Of a stretch of 64,000 bases of DNA, positions 21,986 through 31,122 are shown one piece after another. The notes below the pieces were generated by a model. It was given only the letters and a program-made list of their open reading frames with translations. It had not been told where the DNA came from and made no database searches. Every line of letters starts with the position of its first letter. The stretch's first letter is position 1. This stretch comes from Cordylochernes scorpioides (Eukaryota; Arthropoda; Arachnida; Pseudoscorpiones; Chernetidae), in the NCBI GenBank assembly GCA_030710605.1, contig CP092870.1, forward strand, positions 53,271,921 through 53,335,920, written 5' to 3'. A program made the translations under genes and the position numbers.

Positions 21986-22771
21986 AGAAAAACTTGAAAC
22001 CATTCTGGAAAGTCATTGTCTGTAATTGACCTTACTCATCCAGAAGTTATATGAAAAAGACACTCCTACCAACCTCCCCAACAAGTTGAAGTAGGAGGTA
22101 TACATTTTGAATTTATCATGTGAAGATTTTTATATGATAATATCTCCTTCCAGTTCAAAGCCTTGAAATCAATGTCTCAGCATATATTAGTTACCTTATT
22201 GAAATACTATATCATTGATAGTTGCCCCTTTCGGGACAAAAATGATCTGTTTACTCTTGAGTTAAAGCTAAAAAAAAGTATATATATTCTAGGTATCTAG
22301 CTATGTATGTAGCACGATTGGAGAATTTTCGATTCTTTAGCCATGTTCTTGAGATAGAGTAACCCAACTTTGTATACTCCCAGTATTATAAAAATTAAGT
22401 GCGTCACCCATTCTACGAATATTTTGGTGAATTGGAGCAATCTCTAAGAGCTCGGATAAATTCTTTTACACACAGAAAATTGGGAGATAACACTTCGAAT
22501 ACTGCATCTGAAATTTACAGAAAATATTAGAGTCCCGCGTGATGTTTTAGGCGGAAATTTTCATCAGACTTTCAATATATTTGTAATTTTATCAAACATA
22601 TCAAATTTTAATTATCTCATATTATCCTAAAACCATTAATTGAATTTTATCAGCTAGAAAATATCCATTTTTGCATAGTTTTCCAAACTTCTCTCTATCA
22701 GCATCTTTCAATTCTGAATACTGATAACAATGCTGATATGAGGAAACCGTCGTGTCTCTTTTTCAAAAGTT
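21986..22771. other. AT-rich sequence, nothing recognised
   Basis: No gene, inverted repeat or repeat-family match was detected. Confidence 0.35.
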
Positions 22772-22840
22772 TCAAGCTTTACAAGCTTGACACCCAAATG
22801 TGATTGAGTGGAGATAAGTAAGAAGAAGAGAAACCGTCTT
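22772..22840 (-). repeat. Dispersed repeat family C, short inverse copy
   Basis: CAAGCTTTACAAGCTTGACACC followed by TGTGATTGAGTGGAGATAAG is the reverse complement of the start of the family C repeat at 15520. Confidence 0.55.
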
Positions 22841-23211
22841 ACGAATGTTTCCATTAATATCAGGAACAATTAATCTATTCTATTACAATTTTTGAAATTT
22901 TTGTTCCATCAAAGGTAGTCACCTATAAATTTTATTATTTACTTTAAAATTGACTAAAGTTTTAATTGCAGAAAACAGTTGCTTTGATAATCCAATTATC
23001 TGATAGTTATTTGGGCCATTTCACGATCTGTTATGTTTGAGATGTCGTAAACTGTGGCCACAGGTTTGTTAGTTCCTAGAAAATGAATCTCGTTGGCAGG
23101 TTCTGAAATGTTACGTATTTCCTTGATACCGTTGTTAACTAACTTTTCATATTCTAACATATCAAGGTTTCTATCTATGATTCTTTATTTTAATTGTTTT
23201 CACATACCACA

Positions 23212-23430
23212 TATACACTCATGGAAAAAAACTCAAGGAATTTGTACCTTTTATTATGTATAGCGGGATTCTCAGACAATGACTTTGAAAGATATTTGAT
23301 ACACGGTGACCTTTATTGAAGACACACGAGATAACCAAGTATGAACAAAATTACCTCTGTCTCCTTGAAAAAAAATACATCAAAGAATTTCCATTTCCTT
23401 AGGTTTTGTACATGAGTTTATCCTGTATGT
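23212..23430 (-). repeat. Dispersed MITE-like repeat with Tc1-type terminus
   Basis: Starts ACACTCATGGAAAAAAACTC and is homologous in inverse orientation to 15165-15300. Terminal sequences of this form are common in Tc1/mariner-derived elements. No transposase is present. Confidence 0.5.
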
Positions 23431-23633
23431 ACTGTTTTCATCCAGGGCTGAGAAATTGGTCTATCGGCAAAGGACAATAAATTCTCAACCCAAGAAAGTT
23501 TTTATTGTTGTTGTACCATTTTCAAGACTCTTTACTATCCTGACAAGAGACATCCACATAAATATCACTGACAATCAAAAGATAAATAATATATAATCAG
23601 GATTATAATGGAAAATTTGCCGGGAGGAAATTA

Positions 23634-23829
23634 ATCCATGGAAGCAATGGTGGCCTCTCTCGTCAAAATAAACGTCAGAATCTGACACCATCTACGTTTA
23701 TCAGTTTGCCAAAGTTGGTGTTGTGGCTTTGTCACCGACCCGATGCCGCTAGTTGCGGCGACGGTCAATAAATGGCGTCAGATTCTGACGTTTTTTTTGA
23801 CGGGAGAAGCGACCATTGCTTCCAAGGAT
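23634..23829. mobile_element. 196-bp MITE with about 50-bp inverted repeats
   Basis: Left ATCCATGGAAGCAATGGTGG pairs with right CCATTGCTTCCAAGGAT. The arms continue through AACGTCAGAATCTGAC and its inverse. A GC-rich centre (GCGGCGACGG) lies between them. No coding capacity. Confidence 0.8.
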
Positions 23830-23936
23830 TATAATATTGTGGAGAAAAAATAAATTTATAACAACACTTCATTTTATTATATAATTATATATAATCAATG
23901 TCTAAAGAGAATACATAGCATAATATAAATAAAGAA

Positions 23937-24122
23937 GGCATCTCCTGACCACGAGCACATAGCATAATATAACTTTGTATTTATGGAGAATTCATATATA
24001 TTGTTATTAACTACTCTATAGCTGTAATTAAATTGTTAGTTTTAATTGTAGTTGCCTAGTCGTGCTGACGTCATAAATAAAATATCTTCTGCTTTATCAT
24101 TATGATTTTCTATCCATTACTA
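23937..24122 (+). repeat. MITE end plus gypsy LTR fragment
   Basis: GGCATCTCCTGACCACGAGCACAT at 23938 resembles the ends at 460 and 38262. From about 24000 the sequence AGCTGTAATTAAATTGTTAG to TTTCTATCCATTACTAT runs parallel to 47753-47870, the end of the LTR of the gypsy relic. Shared words include TTATCATT(A/G)TGATT and CATCCATTACTAT. It is an orphan LTR fragment. Confidence 0.6.
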
Positions 24123-24140
24123 TATATACGTTACAATATA

Positions 24141-24419
24141 CACCTATCCCCCGATTTACACGGTACTTGTTTTACACGTTTTCGCTTTTACACGGTTTTA
24201 CAAATAAGTTTTTTTTCTTGTTTTTATCGCACTATACTAAATGCTACTGTGATTGAACACATGCGCTGTGTACACATCTAACGAGGAATCCCGAGCTTAT
24301 GTGCTGACTACATATTTTAACCTGTCAATGCATTTTATTTTTATTTCTGTGTACACCTATCCCCCGATTTACACGTTTTTCTCAGGAACGTATCTACCGT
24401 GTAAATCAGGGGATAGGTG
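24141..24419. mobile_element. MITE with CACCTATCCCC termini and an inner duplicate hairpin
   Basis: The left end CACCTATCCCCCGATTTACACGG (24141) is inverse to the right end finishing GGGGATAGGTG (24419). Both are flanked by TA, the typical Tc1/mariner/pogo target. A second internal copy of the left end begins at 24354, also after TA, and forms a 66-bp hairpin with the right end. The structure could be a nested insertion or a very short deletion derivative sharing one end. Confidence 0.75.
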
Positions 24420-24423
24420 TATA

Positions 24424-24840
24424 ATAAAATCTCAGGAGAAAAAGTACAAAAGGTTCTTCAGTACAAACATCACATTGTATTGTCTTCCTATAAATAGCTT
24501 TGCTAAATTCTTATGTTCAAGGCATTTCGAACAAAAATTATCGATATAGATGAAAATCTGATAATTAATTGAATAATCTTTTGACTTTTTTATTGTTAAT
24601 ATGTTCAAACGAATGTATAGAATGTTAAAATGAGTGCTCTAATATCATAAAATGTTGCGTCGAATATCAATACTTTAAACCTGAAATTCTTAAACACAAA
24701 CCGAATTCTAATGATTGCCTTACCTCAATAACATATCAGGTGGGTAGGCTTACAGTCAATAAAACAGTCTCTGAGAATATTAAGAAATAAATTTATAAAA
24801 AACATAACAAATTTGTTTCATCAATTTTTATTTTTAATAT
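24424..24840. other. AT-rich sequence, nothing recognised
   Basis: AT-rich DNA between two MITEs. No coding or repeat signal was identified. Confidence 0.35.
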
Positions 24841-25241
24841 AACTTAGTTGTCAAAATTCGAAACTATTATAGACGCGTATGATTCTTTTTTTTTAAATAA
24901 ACAATTCTACTGTCCTTACTGCAATGGAAAAAAATAGTGGAAGGGCCTGGCTCATCAGTGGTGAACCCTCCCAGCGGTTTCACCAGTTTAATCTACCGTA
25001 CCGCTGTTATTTTGCATTTTTCGATCTACCTTTTATAGTGAAACTAATGCTAGACTCTTGGAATGGGTATTTTAGATGAACTGTGGACATAAGCTTTGAG
25101 GACAGTAGAATTACATATATTTATAAATATATATAATGACAGTAGAAATTGTTTATTTAAAAAAAGAATCATACGCGTCTATAATGGTTTCGAATTTTGA
25201 TAACAGATGGCGCGCTTATGCATCATAATAAACTTAGTTGT
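24841..25241. mobile_element. MITE family B, second copy, with 11-bp flanking repeats
   Basis: AACTTAGTTGT flanks the element at 24841-24851 and 25231-25241. Arms of about 60 bp (GACGCGTATGATTCTTTTTT and its inverse) enclose the CTGTCCTTACTGC and GGGCCTGGCTCATCAGTGG blocks of the palindrome at 1364-1651. Here the centre is replaced by other sequence, so it is not a full palindrome. About 25 extra bases containing AACAGATGGCGCGC lie only at the right end, matching the one-sided extension in the first copy. Confidence 0.75.
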
Positions 25242-25261
25242 AATTAAATGAAATTATTTAA

Positions 25262-25742
25262 TACTAGCGGATGTACCCGGCTCCGCCCGGGTTTTACCCG
25301 AGTAAAGGTTTTTCTAACGAATCTCTCGATAAAGTGAACATTTTTTCCCGGTCCCTTTAAAAGTACTCGATAAATTGAATAAAATCAATATTAATTGGTT
25401 CCCTCGGTAATTGGAAGTTAAAGGAATAGTATCTTGCCTTGCAATTGTATCAATATTCTTGTCTCAAATAAATTGCCGTTTCATCCTGAATTTTGTCTTT
25501 CCTAATTTTCTACATTACAAAATCATCGTATCATCATGATAATATTTAGAGCAGATTTTTAAATTATAACAGATAAATTAGAATATTTATCTTGATTATT
25601 TTTAGGCGAAAAGTTATTTCTAAAATTTTATTTGCTAGAAACCTTCCCAGTACTATACTAAATAACTTCCCAAAGTTTCATGGCGTTCCAATGAGTGGTT
25701 TGGTCAGGCATAAAGGACAGACACACACACACACACACACAC
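25262..25742 (+). repeat. Interspersed repeat whose (AC)n tail is the LINE target
   Basis: Begins CTAGCGGATGTACCCGGCTC and ends TTTGGTCAGGCATAAAGGACAG followed by (AC)11 at 25721-25742. Widespread arthropod non-LTR or SINE-type repeats have this head (CTAGC...CCCGG) and an ACAC tail. Two heads of the same family lie inverted in the tandem repeat at 33931-34165. After the LINE pair, CTACATTCATTTATATATAT resumes at 33479, the sequence normally found beyond such tails. Confidence 0.6.
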
Positions 25743-25822
25743 TCGGGCGTGCGGCCACGCTTTCGCGAGCTCCGCCGTTTTCGCCTTTTGAGTGCGCGTA
25801 AAGGGCGCTTAGTCTGGCAAGT

Positions 25823-27445
25823 GTGATATTGGCAGAAAGCTCAGGATGTGCTGAAAAAGTGCCTGAAAGGCCCAGCATCCTGCTACCAACAGGCGAGGAA
25901 TTATCGCCAAAAGACATAAATATGAAGAAAATAATTGAAATTTCTTCTGAAAATCAAAAGTATGCAAATTCGCCGGCAGGCGACATGCATGTAAATCCGG
26001 CCGCCGCGCGTGGTGACGTCACGGCGCCGAAGACTGCTGCTACGACCAGCGTAACTCCAGCCAGCCCGGCCTCGCTCAACTGGGCCGACAGCGAGATGGC
26101 GGAGGTGGACGCCAACGAAGGCTACACAGTCGTGAAGAGCAAGAAAAGGCGCCTCGTCTCACCGTCACCTGACCACGCCTCTAAACAGCCAAGCAGGCCT
26201 GCTGAGAAGCGCAGCTCCCAGCAGCAGAAGCGGCCAACAGGGCCGAGGTCAATGCCGCCCCAGGAAATCAAGGCGACACGCGCCAACATCGCCGACGCCA
26301 AGGCGAGGCAGACCACTACCAACCACGAGAACTACGTCTTCGTGGAGCTGTGCCCAGACATCCCGGACTACTCCTACCTCCGGGCAATTGGCCACCTGCT
26401 CGGAGGGCCAGGGAAAATAAGCCAGTTCAACAGGATGAACGGCCACTATGTCGTGGGCCTCGCGAGCAAAGACCATGCGAGCCGTCTGGTGGAGGTGGGC
26501 CTGGACATCGAGGGCACCCACCTGAAGGTCTTCCCCTTCCGAAAAAGGGCAGAACGCATTACCATCGCAAATCTGCCCGGCTTCGTCGAGGACAGCGCTA
26601 TCGTGGAGCCCCTGCGCAACTTCGGCACCGTGACCTCCATCGCCCCCATCATGATCAAGACGGGGGAATACACCTTCAACGACGGCCGCCGGGAGGCGTT
26701 CATCCTGCTCCGCGAGGGCGTGAGGCTGGAGTCGCTGCCCACCCGTCTGACCATTAAGTCCAAGGGAGACACCCTGTCAGCCTTCCTCTCCTTTGGCATC
26801 AAGTGTTCCAAGTGCGGCAAGCAGGGCCACCGCAGAGCCAACTGCCCAGCGCTCGCCAGGTAAGCAGCGTCTCCCACCGACGCAAGGCCTCGCCCCCCTC
26901 CTCCTCCTCCTCAGCAACCAAGGAAGCCGGCACCTGCGCCCGCAACACCGGCGTCCCCTGTCCAACCGGCGAAGACATCAACCGAGGCTCCAGCGATCCC
27001 CTCGGCGCCCCATCCTGCCGAACCGAGGGATCTTGCCCAGCCCGCCCCTGTCGCCCTCCCTGCTCCTCTGGCTGCCCCGCGGCCCCCCGAGCCCGAGACC
27101 TTTCCGCTCGACATTGAGATGTCGGAGGAGGAGCTGACCTCAACTCCCTCCGCGTCTCCCCGGGGAAAACCCGCATTCGTCCAGCTGCAGGAGCACCTCA
27201 AGCAATCCCCCAACCTCTCCATCGACTGGGACGGGCTGCCCGGTATAGACCGCGAGGACGCACAGCGGCTACTCACCTCTAAAAGAAAAATGGAGAAGCG
27301 AGTGGCCTCGCTGTCAAAAGCACAGGTCGCCGCCCTCGACCAGGTGGCCGAAACCATCAAGGCCTCGATCCCAGACTCCAACCACACCATCCGCAAGACC
27401 CTCCAGAAGACCAGGAAGGTGCTGCGTGAAGGACGGCCCCAATGA
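25823..27445 (+). pseudogene. LINE ORF1 (nucleic-acid-binding Gag-like), one premature stop
   Basis: Single continuous frame of 541 codons broken by one TAA at 26861-26863. The frame then continues without shift through a proline-rich linker to TGA at 27445. Alignment with the second copy puts the start near 25823, where there is GTG instead of ATG. The first in-frame ATG is 25922. The central domain (about 170-325) is shared with the sister ORF1 and contains FPFRKRAERIT and VEDSAI. A single zinc knuckle CSKCGKQGHRRANC is at about 327-340. A helical C-terminal segment follows (FVQLQEHLKQSPNLS). Such proteins coat LINE RNA. The stop lies in GCCAGG-TAA-GCA and may be a point mutation or an assembly error. 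Confidence 0.85.
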
Positions 27446-30400
27446 GTTACCGCGTCGCCACCATCAATGCGCGAGGGCTCGCCACTCGGGGGAGGAGCCT
27501 TGCCCTTTGTCATTTACTCAGGCAACATCACGTGGACATCGCGTTTGTCCAGGAGACAAACGCATTTCATCTGGGCAGCGGCCAAGACCTCTGCCTCGGC
27601 TACGGCGCTGTTGTGTTGGCCCATCCCGTAGCCATCTCGGGATCCGGACTCGCCTGCGTCTTCGGACCAGGCGTAGCCGTGCTACAACAGCGTATCCTGT
27701 GGCCGGGCCACATCGCCTTGGCAACAATAGATGTCCACGGCGAGGAAATGACGGCCATCGTCGTTCATCTGGCGCATGAACCCCGGGAGAGAAACCAACA
27801 ACTGGAGCTCCTGGCGGCGACAGCGGCACAGGAAGAGGAGGGGGCCTGCTGGATCATCGGCGACTTTAATATCAGGGATCGGGGCCCCTCATCATCATCA
27901 TCATCGGATGCCCTCGCCGCTCTTCTGGACCTGGCCGCGCTGGTCGACGTGGCCACCCAGTTCGACGCCGCCCACCTGCCCACCAGAGTCTCCATGCACG
28001 GCGACCAAGTCGAATCCAACCGCCTGGACCGGATCCTCGTCCCTGCTGGAGTCCTGGATCGCGTGTCCATCTACGCGACCAGCCACTACCACCTCTCGGA
28101 CCACCGCCTCGTGCTGCTCCAGGTGGGCCCGCCCAACACCGCCGTCTCCTCCCCCACCCAGCCCCGCTTGGCCGCGATGCTCCGCTCGGGCCTTGCTCTC
28201 GAACATCTGGCTGGCTACATCCGGGAGTTGGAGGAAGACACAGCGCACGATGACGACGACGGGACCTTCTGGGATAGGTGGACCTCCATCAAGGCGGGGC
28301 TGCTGGCGGAGGCCAGATCCCTGCACGACCCACGCCACGCTGCCAACGACAGCTACGTCTACAGGGCGAGACGTTACATCGCGGCGCAGCTCGAGGCCTC
28401 CTCCATCCGGGCCGACTACCCATCGCTGCCGGACCTAGCACGCGCCATCCGCCTCCGACGCCCGGTCAGCGTCATCAGGGACGAGCAGGATAACATCATC
28501 GAGGGCCCCGAGCTTCGGCGGAGGGCATTCGCGACCTTCCAGCCCCGCTTCGCCCGTCCCACCAGCGATCCAGCTGCGGGAGCTGGCTTCATCGCCAGCA
28601 GCGCGCCCACCACCACCCGCGAGCTGAGTGAGGAGGACCCGCTTCACCGGTCGGACATCAGCCCCAGCGAGATCGCCAACGCTATCGAACACCTCCCTTG
28701 CGGAAAGGCCCCCGGCTGGGATGGCTTGCCGTGCGAGCTCCTCGTCGCCTTCAGCGAGGACTTCTTCGCGGAAGCTCTGGCCCGGGTGTTCGCGGCATCA
28801 CGGCTCCGCGGTGCCCTGCCTCCGTCGACGCGGCGCAGCTCCATCTGCCTCGTGCCCAAGGCCCGCGGAGGTCGCGGCCTTGATGGCTACAGGCCCGTCG
28901 CGCTGCCCTCGGCCGACTACAGGGTCCTGGCCGCCATCCTTCACCGGCGCCTCAAGCCCCACCTGCGGACCCTTGTGCCGGAATGCCAGACTTACGCCGT
29001 CCCCGGGAGGTCCCCGTCATGGAACATCGCCATGGTGACGGACGCCGTCGAGGAGGCCACCGCCCTAGGCTCGCCGCTGGCCGTCATGGGCGTAGACCTG
29101 GAGTCCGCCTTTGACTCACTAGACCGCGGCTTCCTGGAGTCCCTGCTGACGTCCCTCCGCCTCCCGCCGGCCTTCAGGGCCTGGATTAACATCCTCTACG
29201 CCGGGGCGGACGCCACCATCCGGGCCGGAGGCTTCTACACCACCGCCTTCCCCCTCCTCAACGGCCTAAGACAGGGTTGCGCAGTGAGTGCCGCACTCTT
29301 CAGCATCGCCACGGGGCCGCTACTACGTCTCCTGGAGTTGACCCTCGGCGTGGGCAATGTCACCGCCTACGCCGACGACATCGTCCTCCTATTCCATCGC
29401 GACGAGGACTTCGAGCGGGTGGCGACTGTCTTCGAAGACTATAAGCAGGCCTCCGGAGTTGGCGTGAACCTCCGGAAGAGCGCTGGCCTCTGGTGCGGCG
29501 CCTGGCGCAACCGCGGCGACTCCCCTCTCGGCGCCTCCTGGTCGACCACCTCCATCAGGATCCTCGGGCTCGACATCGCCTCCAGGAGCACCGTCGCCCA
29601 CCGGGAGCAGCATCTCCTGGCCCTCCTGGAGACTGCCTGCCGCAGATGGACGCCCTTCACCCGCGGTCTCTCCCTCGTCGGGCGAGCAAGAGCGGCGAAC
29701 ACGCTAGTGGGCTCTGTCATCCAGCACCACCTGCATGGCTACCTACCATCACCCCCGACCATCGCAAAGCTGCAGGCCCGACTGGCGAGATTCGTCTGGG
29801 GACAGGACCACACGGCGTGGCTTCCCGCCGATGTCATGGCGAGGCCAGTTGCCATCGGAGGCCTCGGCCTCCTCGACCTCGCGACCCAGCTCCAGCTCGC
29901 CTGCCTCAAGGGGGTGCAGGTCGCGCTCCGCGGGGGCAGAAATGCCTTCAGCTGGCTGGTCGGCGGCAACAGCGGGGAAGCCTGGATCCACCCTCCACCG
30001 GACGGCACCCGTCTCCAGCCCCGCCGTCTCCGGCTGCTGAAGCTGTGGGAGGAGGCCTCCAACATCCTGGGCCTCAACCACCGGGCGGTCCCCACTGCTC
30101 AGCTGCTGGACCTCCCCATCATCGGCGGCTGCCGGTTCCTCCGCCCTCCCGACCTCCTGGCCCCTGCCCGCTGGCGCGGAGCCCGAGTCCGGGATCTCAT
30201 CGTGGAGGAAAATCTCATCGCCCGCCCAACGCGCTCGGCCCTGGCTGACGCCGCGACCCTGGGCGCCTTCTGCCGGAGGCTGACCTCCGAGAACGCCGTG
30301 GGCTTCGGGGCGGAGTCTACGCCCTCATCTAGCTCCTTAGCTGCGGCCGTGGTGCTGCGGGGTACGGCTACGCCGTTCCTCAACGGCCTCACGACCCGCT

Positions 30401-30918
30401 CAGCCCGACGGGCCCTGGATCGCCCGCGCCTCTCCGCCACGCCCATCTCCAGATTCCTGGTGAGATGGACGCCCATCATCAATCCACCATCCAGGATCGA
30501 CTGGGCCTCACTGCGGCGTTGCGCCTACTCGGGCCACGAGGCTGACGCGGCCCTCAAGTTGGCCCTTTGCGCCCTCCCCCATCCGGCCCATCCTGCCTCG
30601 GTCGGCCCCTCCTGTCCTGCCTGCGGGTCCATCGACCGCTCCCTCAGCCACCGTTACTGGTGCTGTCCCTCCATCAGGCCTCTAATTAGAGAGGCCTTCA
30701 ACATCATAGGGCGGCCCCCTGACCTGCAGGCTTGGATCTTCGGCGGGTCCGGCCTTGAGGACGACGCCCTTTCCATCCTGGCGTCGGCAAAGTTGCGAAT
30801 CTATCTCTGCTTTGTCCAGGTTGGGCTCGGAGAAGCGGTGGAAGACCCGCTCATCGCCTGGTCCAGGACCCTCCAGCGCCGAGGTTTTCTTCCTCCATCT
30901 CCCATCACCATCTTGTAA
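27442..30918 (+). CDS. LINE ORF2: endonuclease and reverse transcriptase
   Basis: Intact 1158-residue protein for target-primed reverse transcription. The start ATG (27442) overlaps the ORF1 stop as ATGA. The N-terminal APE-type endonuclease (about 1-225) shows INARG, QET at 37-39, GDFN near 139 and SDH near 217. The RT follows: GKAPGWDGLPCELL, YRPVALPSADYR near 482, VDLESAFDSLD near 550, GLRQGCAVSAALF near 607, and the catalytic YADD near 641. The C-terminal zinc motif CPACGSIDRSLSHRYWCC is near 1057. No RNase H is seen. The last 27 residues (GLGEAVEDPLIAWSRTLQRR) are preserved in the neighbouring ORF1-only copy. Codons are GC-rich, unlike copia and the host exons. The endonuclease would set the (AC)n preference. 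Confidence 0.95.
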   Translation: MSYRVATINARGLATRGRSLALCHLLRQHHVDIAFVQETNAFHLGSGQDLCLGYGAVVLAHPVAISGSGLACVFGPGVAVLQQRILWPGHIALATIDVHGEEMTAIVVHLAHEPRERNQQLELLAATAAQEEEGACWIIGDFNIRDRGPSSSSSSDALAALLDLAALVDVATQFDAAHLPTRVSMHGDQVESNRLDRILVPAGVLDRVSIYATSHYHLSDHRLVLLQVGPPNTAVSSPTQPRLAAMLRSGLALEHLAGYIRELEEDTAHDDDDGTFWDRWTSIKAGLLAEARSLHDPRHAANDSYVYRARRYIAAQLEASSIRADYPSLPDLARAIRLRRPVSVIRDEQDNIIEGPELRRRAFATFQPRFARPTSDPAAGAGFIASSAPTTTRELSEEDPLHRSDISPSEIANAIEHLPCGKAPGWDGLPCELLVAFSEDFFAEALARVFAASRLRGALPPSTRRSSICLVPKARGGRGLDGYRPVALPSADYRVLAAILHRRLKPHLRTLVPECQTYAVPGRSPSWNIAMVTDAVEEATALGSPLAVMGVDLESAFDSLDRGFLESLLTSLRLPPAFRAWINILYAGADATIRAGGFYTTAFPLLNGLRQGCAVSAALFSIATGPLLRLLELTLGVGNVTAYADDIVLLFHRDEDFERVATVFEDYKQASGVGVNLRKSAGLWCGAWRNRGDSPLGASWSTTSIRILGLDIASRSTVAHREQHLLALLETACRRWTPFTRGLSLVGRARAANTLVGSVIQHHLHGYLPSPPTIAKLQARLARFVWGQDHTAWLPADVMARPVAIGGLGLLDLATQLQLACLKGVQVALRGGRNAFSWLVGGNSGEAWIHPPPDGTRLQPRRLRLLKLWEEASNILGLNHRAVPTAQLLDLPIIGGCRFLRPPDLLAPARWRGARVRDLIVEENLIARPTRSALADAATLGAFCRRLTSENAVGFGAESTPSSSSLAAAVVLRGTATPFLNGLTTRSARRALDRPRLSATPISRFLVRWTPIINPPSRIDWASLRRCAYSGHEADAALKLALCALPHPAHPASVGPSCPACGSIDRSLSHRYWCCPSIRPLIREAFNIIGRPPDLQAWIFGGSGLEDDALSILASAKLRIYLCFVQVGLGEAVEDPLIAWSRTLQRRGFLPPSPITIL

Positions 30919-31039
30919 AATTTGTTTCATATATGTATATATTTTCTCTTCTCTTCTCTCTTCTTATTTTCTTTTTCTCTCCCTATGATTGAAAATATGT
31001 AATTTTGTCTAAGATGACAATAAATATTTTTTAATTGTC

Positions 31040-31049
31040 ACACACACAC
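31040..31049. repeat. (AC)5 between the two LINEs
   Basis: Ten bases of alternating AC separate the AATTGTC tail of the first LINE from the GCCGACCGTGCGGCCACGC head of the second. The same dinucleotide flanks the outer ends at 25721-25742 and 33469-33478. Confidence 0.9.
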
Positions 31050-31122
31050 GCCGACCGTGCGGCCACGCGTCGCACGAGCTCCGTGATATTCGCCTCTGGC
31101 GAGCTGTAATGTTACCTTAAAC

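Larger units (their letters stand above)
25743..31039 (+). mobile_element. Full-length autonomous-type LINE, Tx1-like, inserted in (AC)n
   Basis: This is a GC-rich (by eye about 60 percent) two-ORF non-LTR retrotransposon in AT-rich DNA. The 5' end TCGGGCGTGCGGCCACGC follows the AC run directly. The 3' end GATGACAATAAATATTTTTT AATTGTC abuts the next AC run. ORF1 has a CCHC knuckle. ORF2 has an apurinic-type endonuclease, an RT with YADD and a C-terminal CCHC. RT motifs such as YRPVALPSADYR and AVPGRSPSWN resemble the Tx1 clade of the L1 group more than R1. ORF2 is intact; ORF1 has one stop and no ATG at the start expected from the sister copy. Confidence 0.9.

Noticed and set aside
26855..26875. 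A functional intron donor (CAG-GTAAG) at the ORF1 stop
   Set aside because: The frame downstream continues in register with the sister ORF1, so no intron is needed to explain it. The match is probably chance.
26122..30930. Many long open frames on the minus strand and in other plus frames of the LINE region
   Set aside because: They are by-products of GC-rich codons in ORF1 and ORF2. None has a recognisable domain and all overlap the coherent LINE frames.
25742..31039. R1-clade assignment (Mino/Waldo-like) of the LINEs
   Set aside because: AC or ACAY targeting is known in R1-clade elements, but ORF1 has one zinc knuckle instead of three and the RT blocks look more like Tx1/L1-group. Clade remains tentative until a tree is made.
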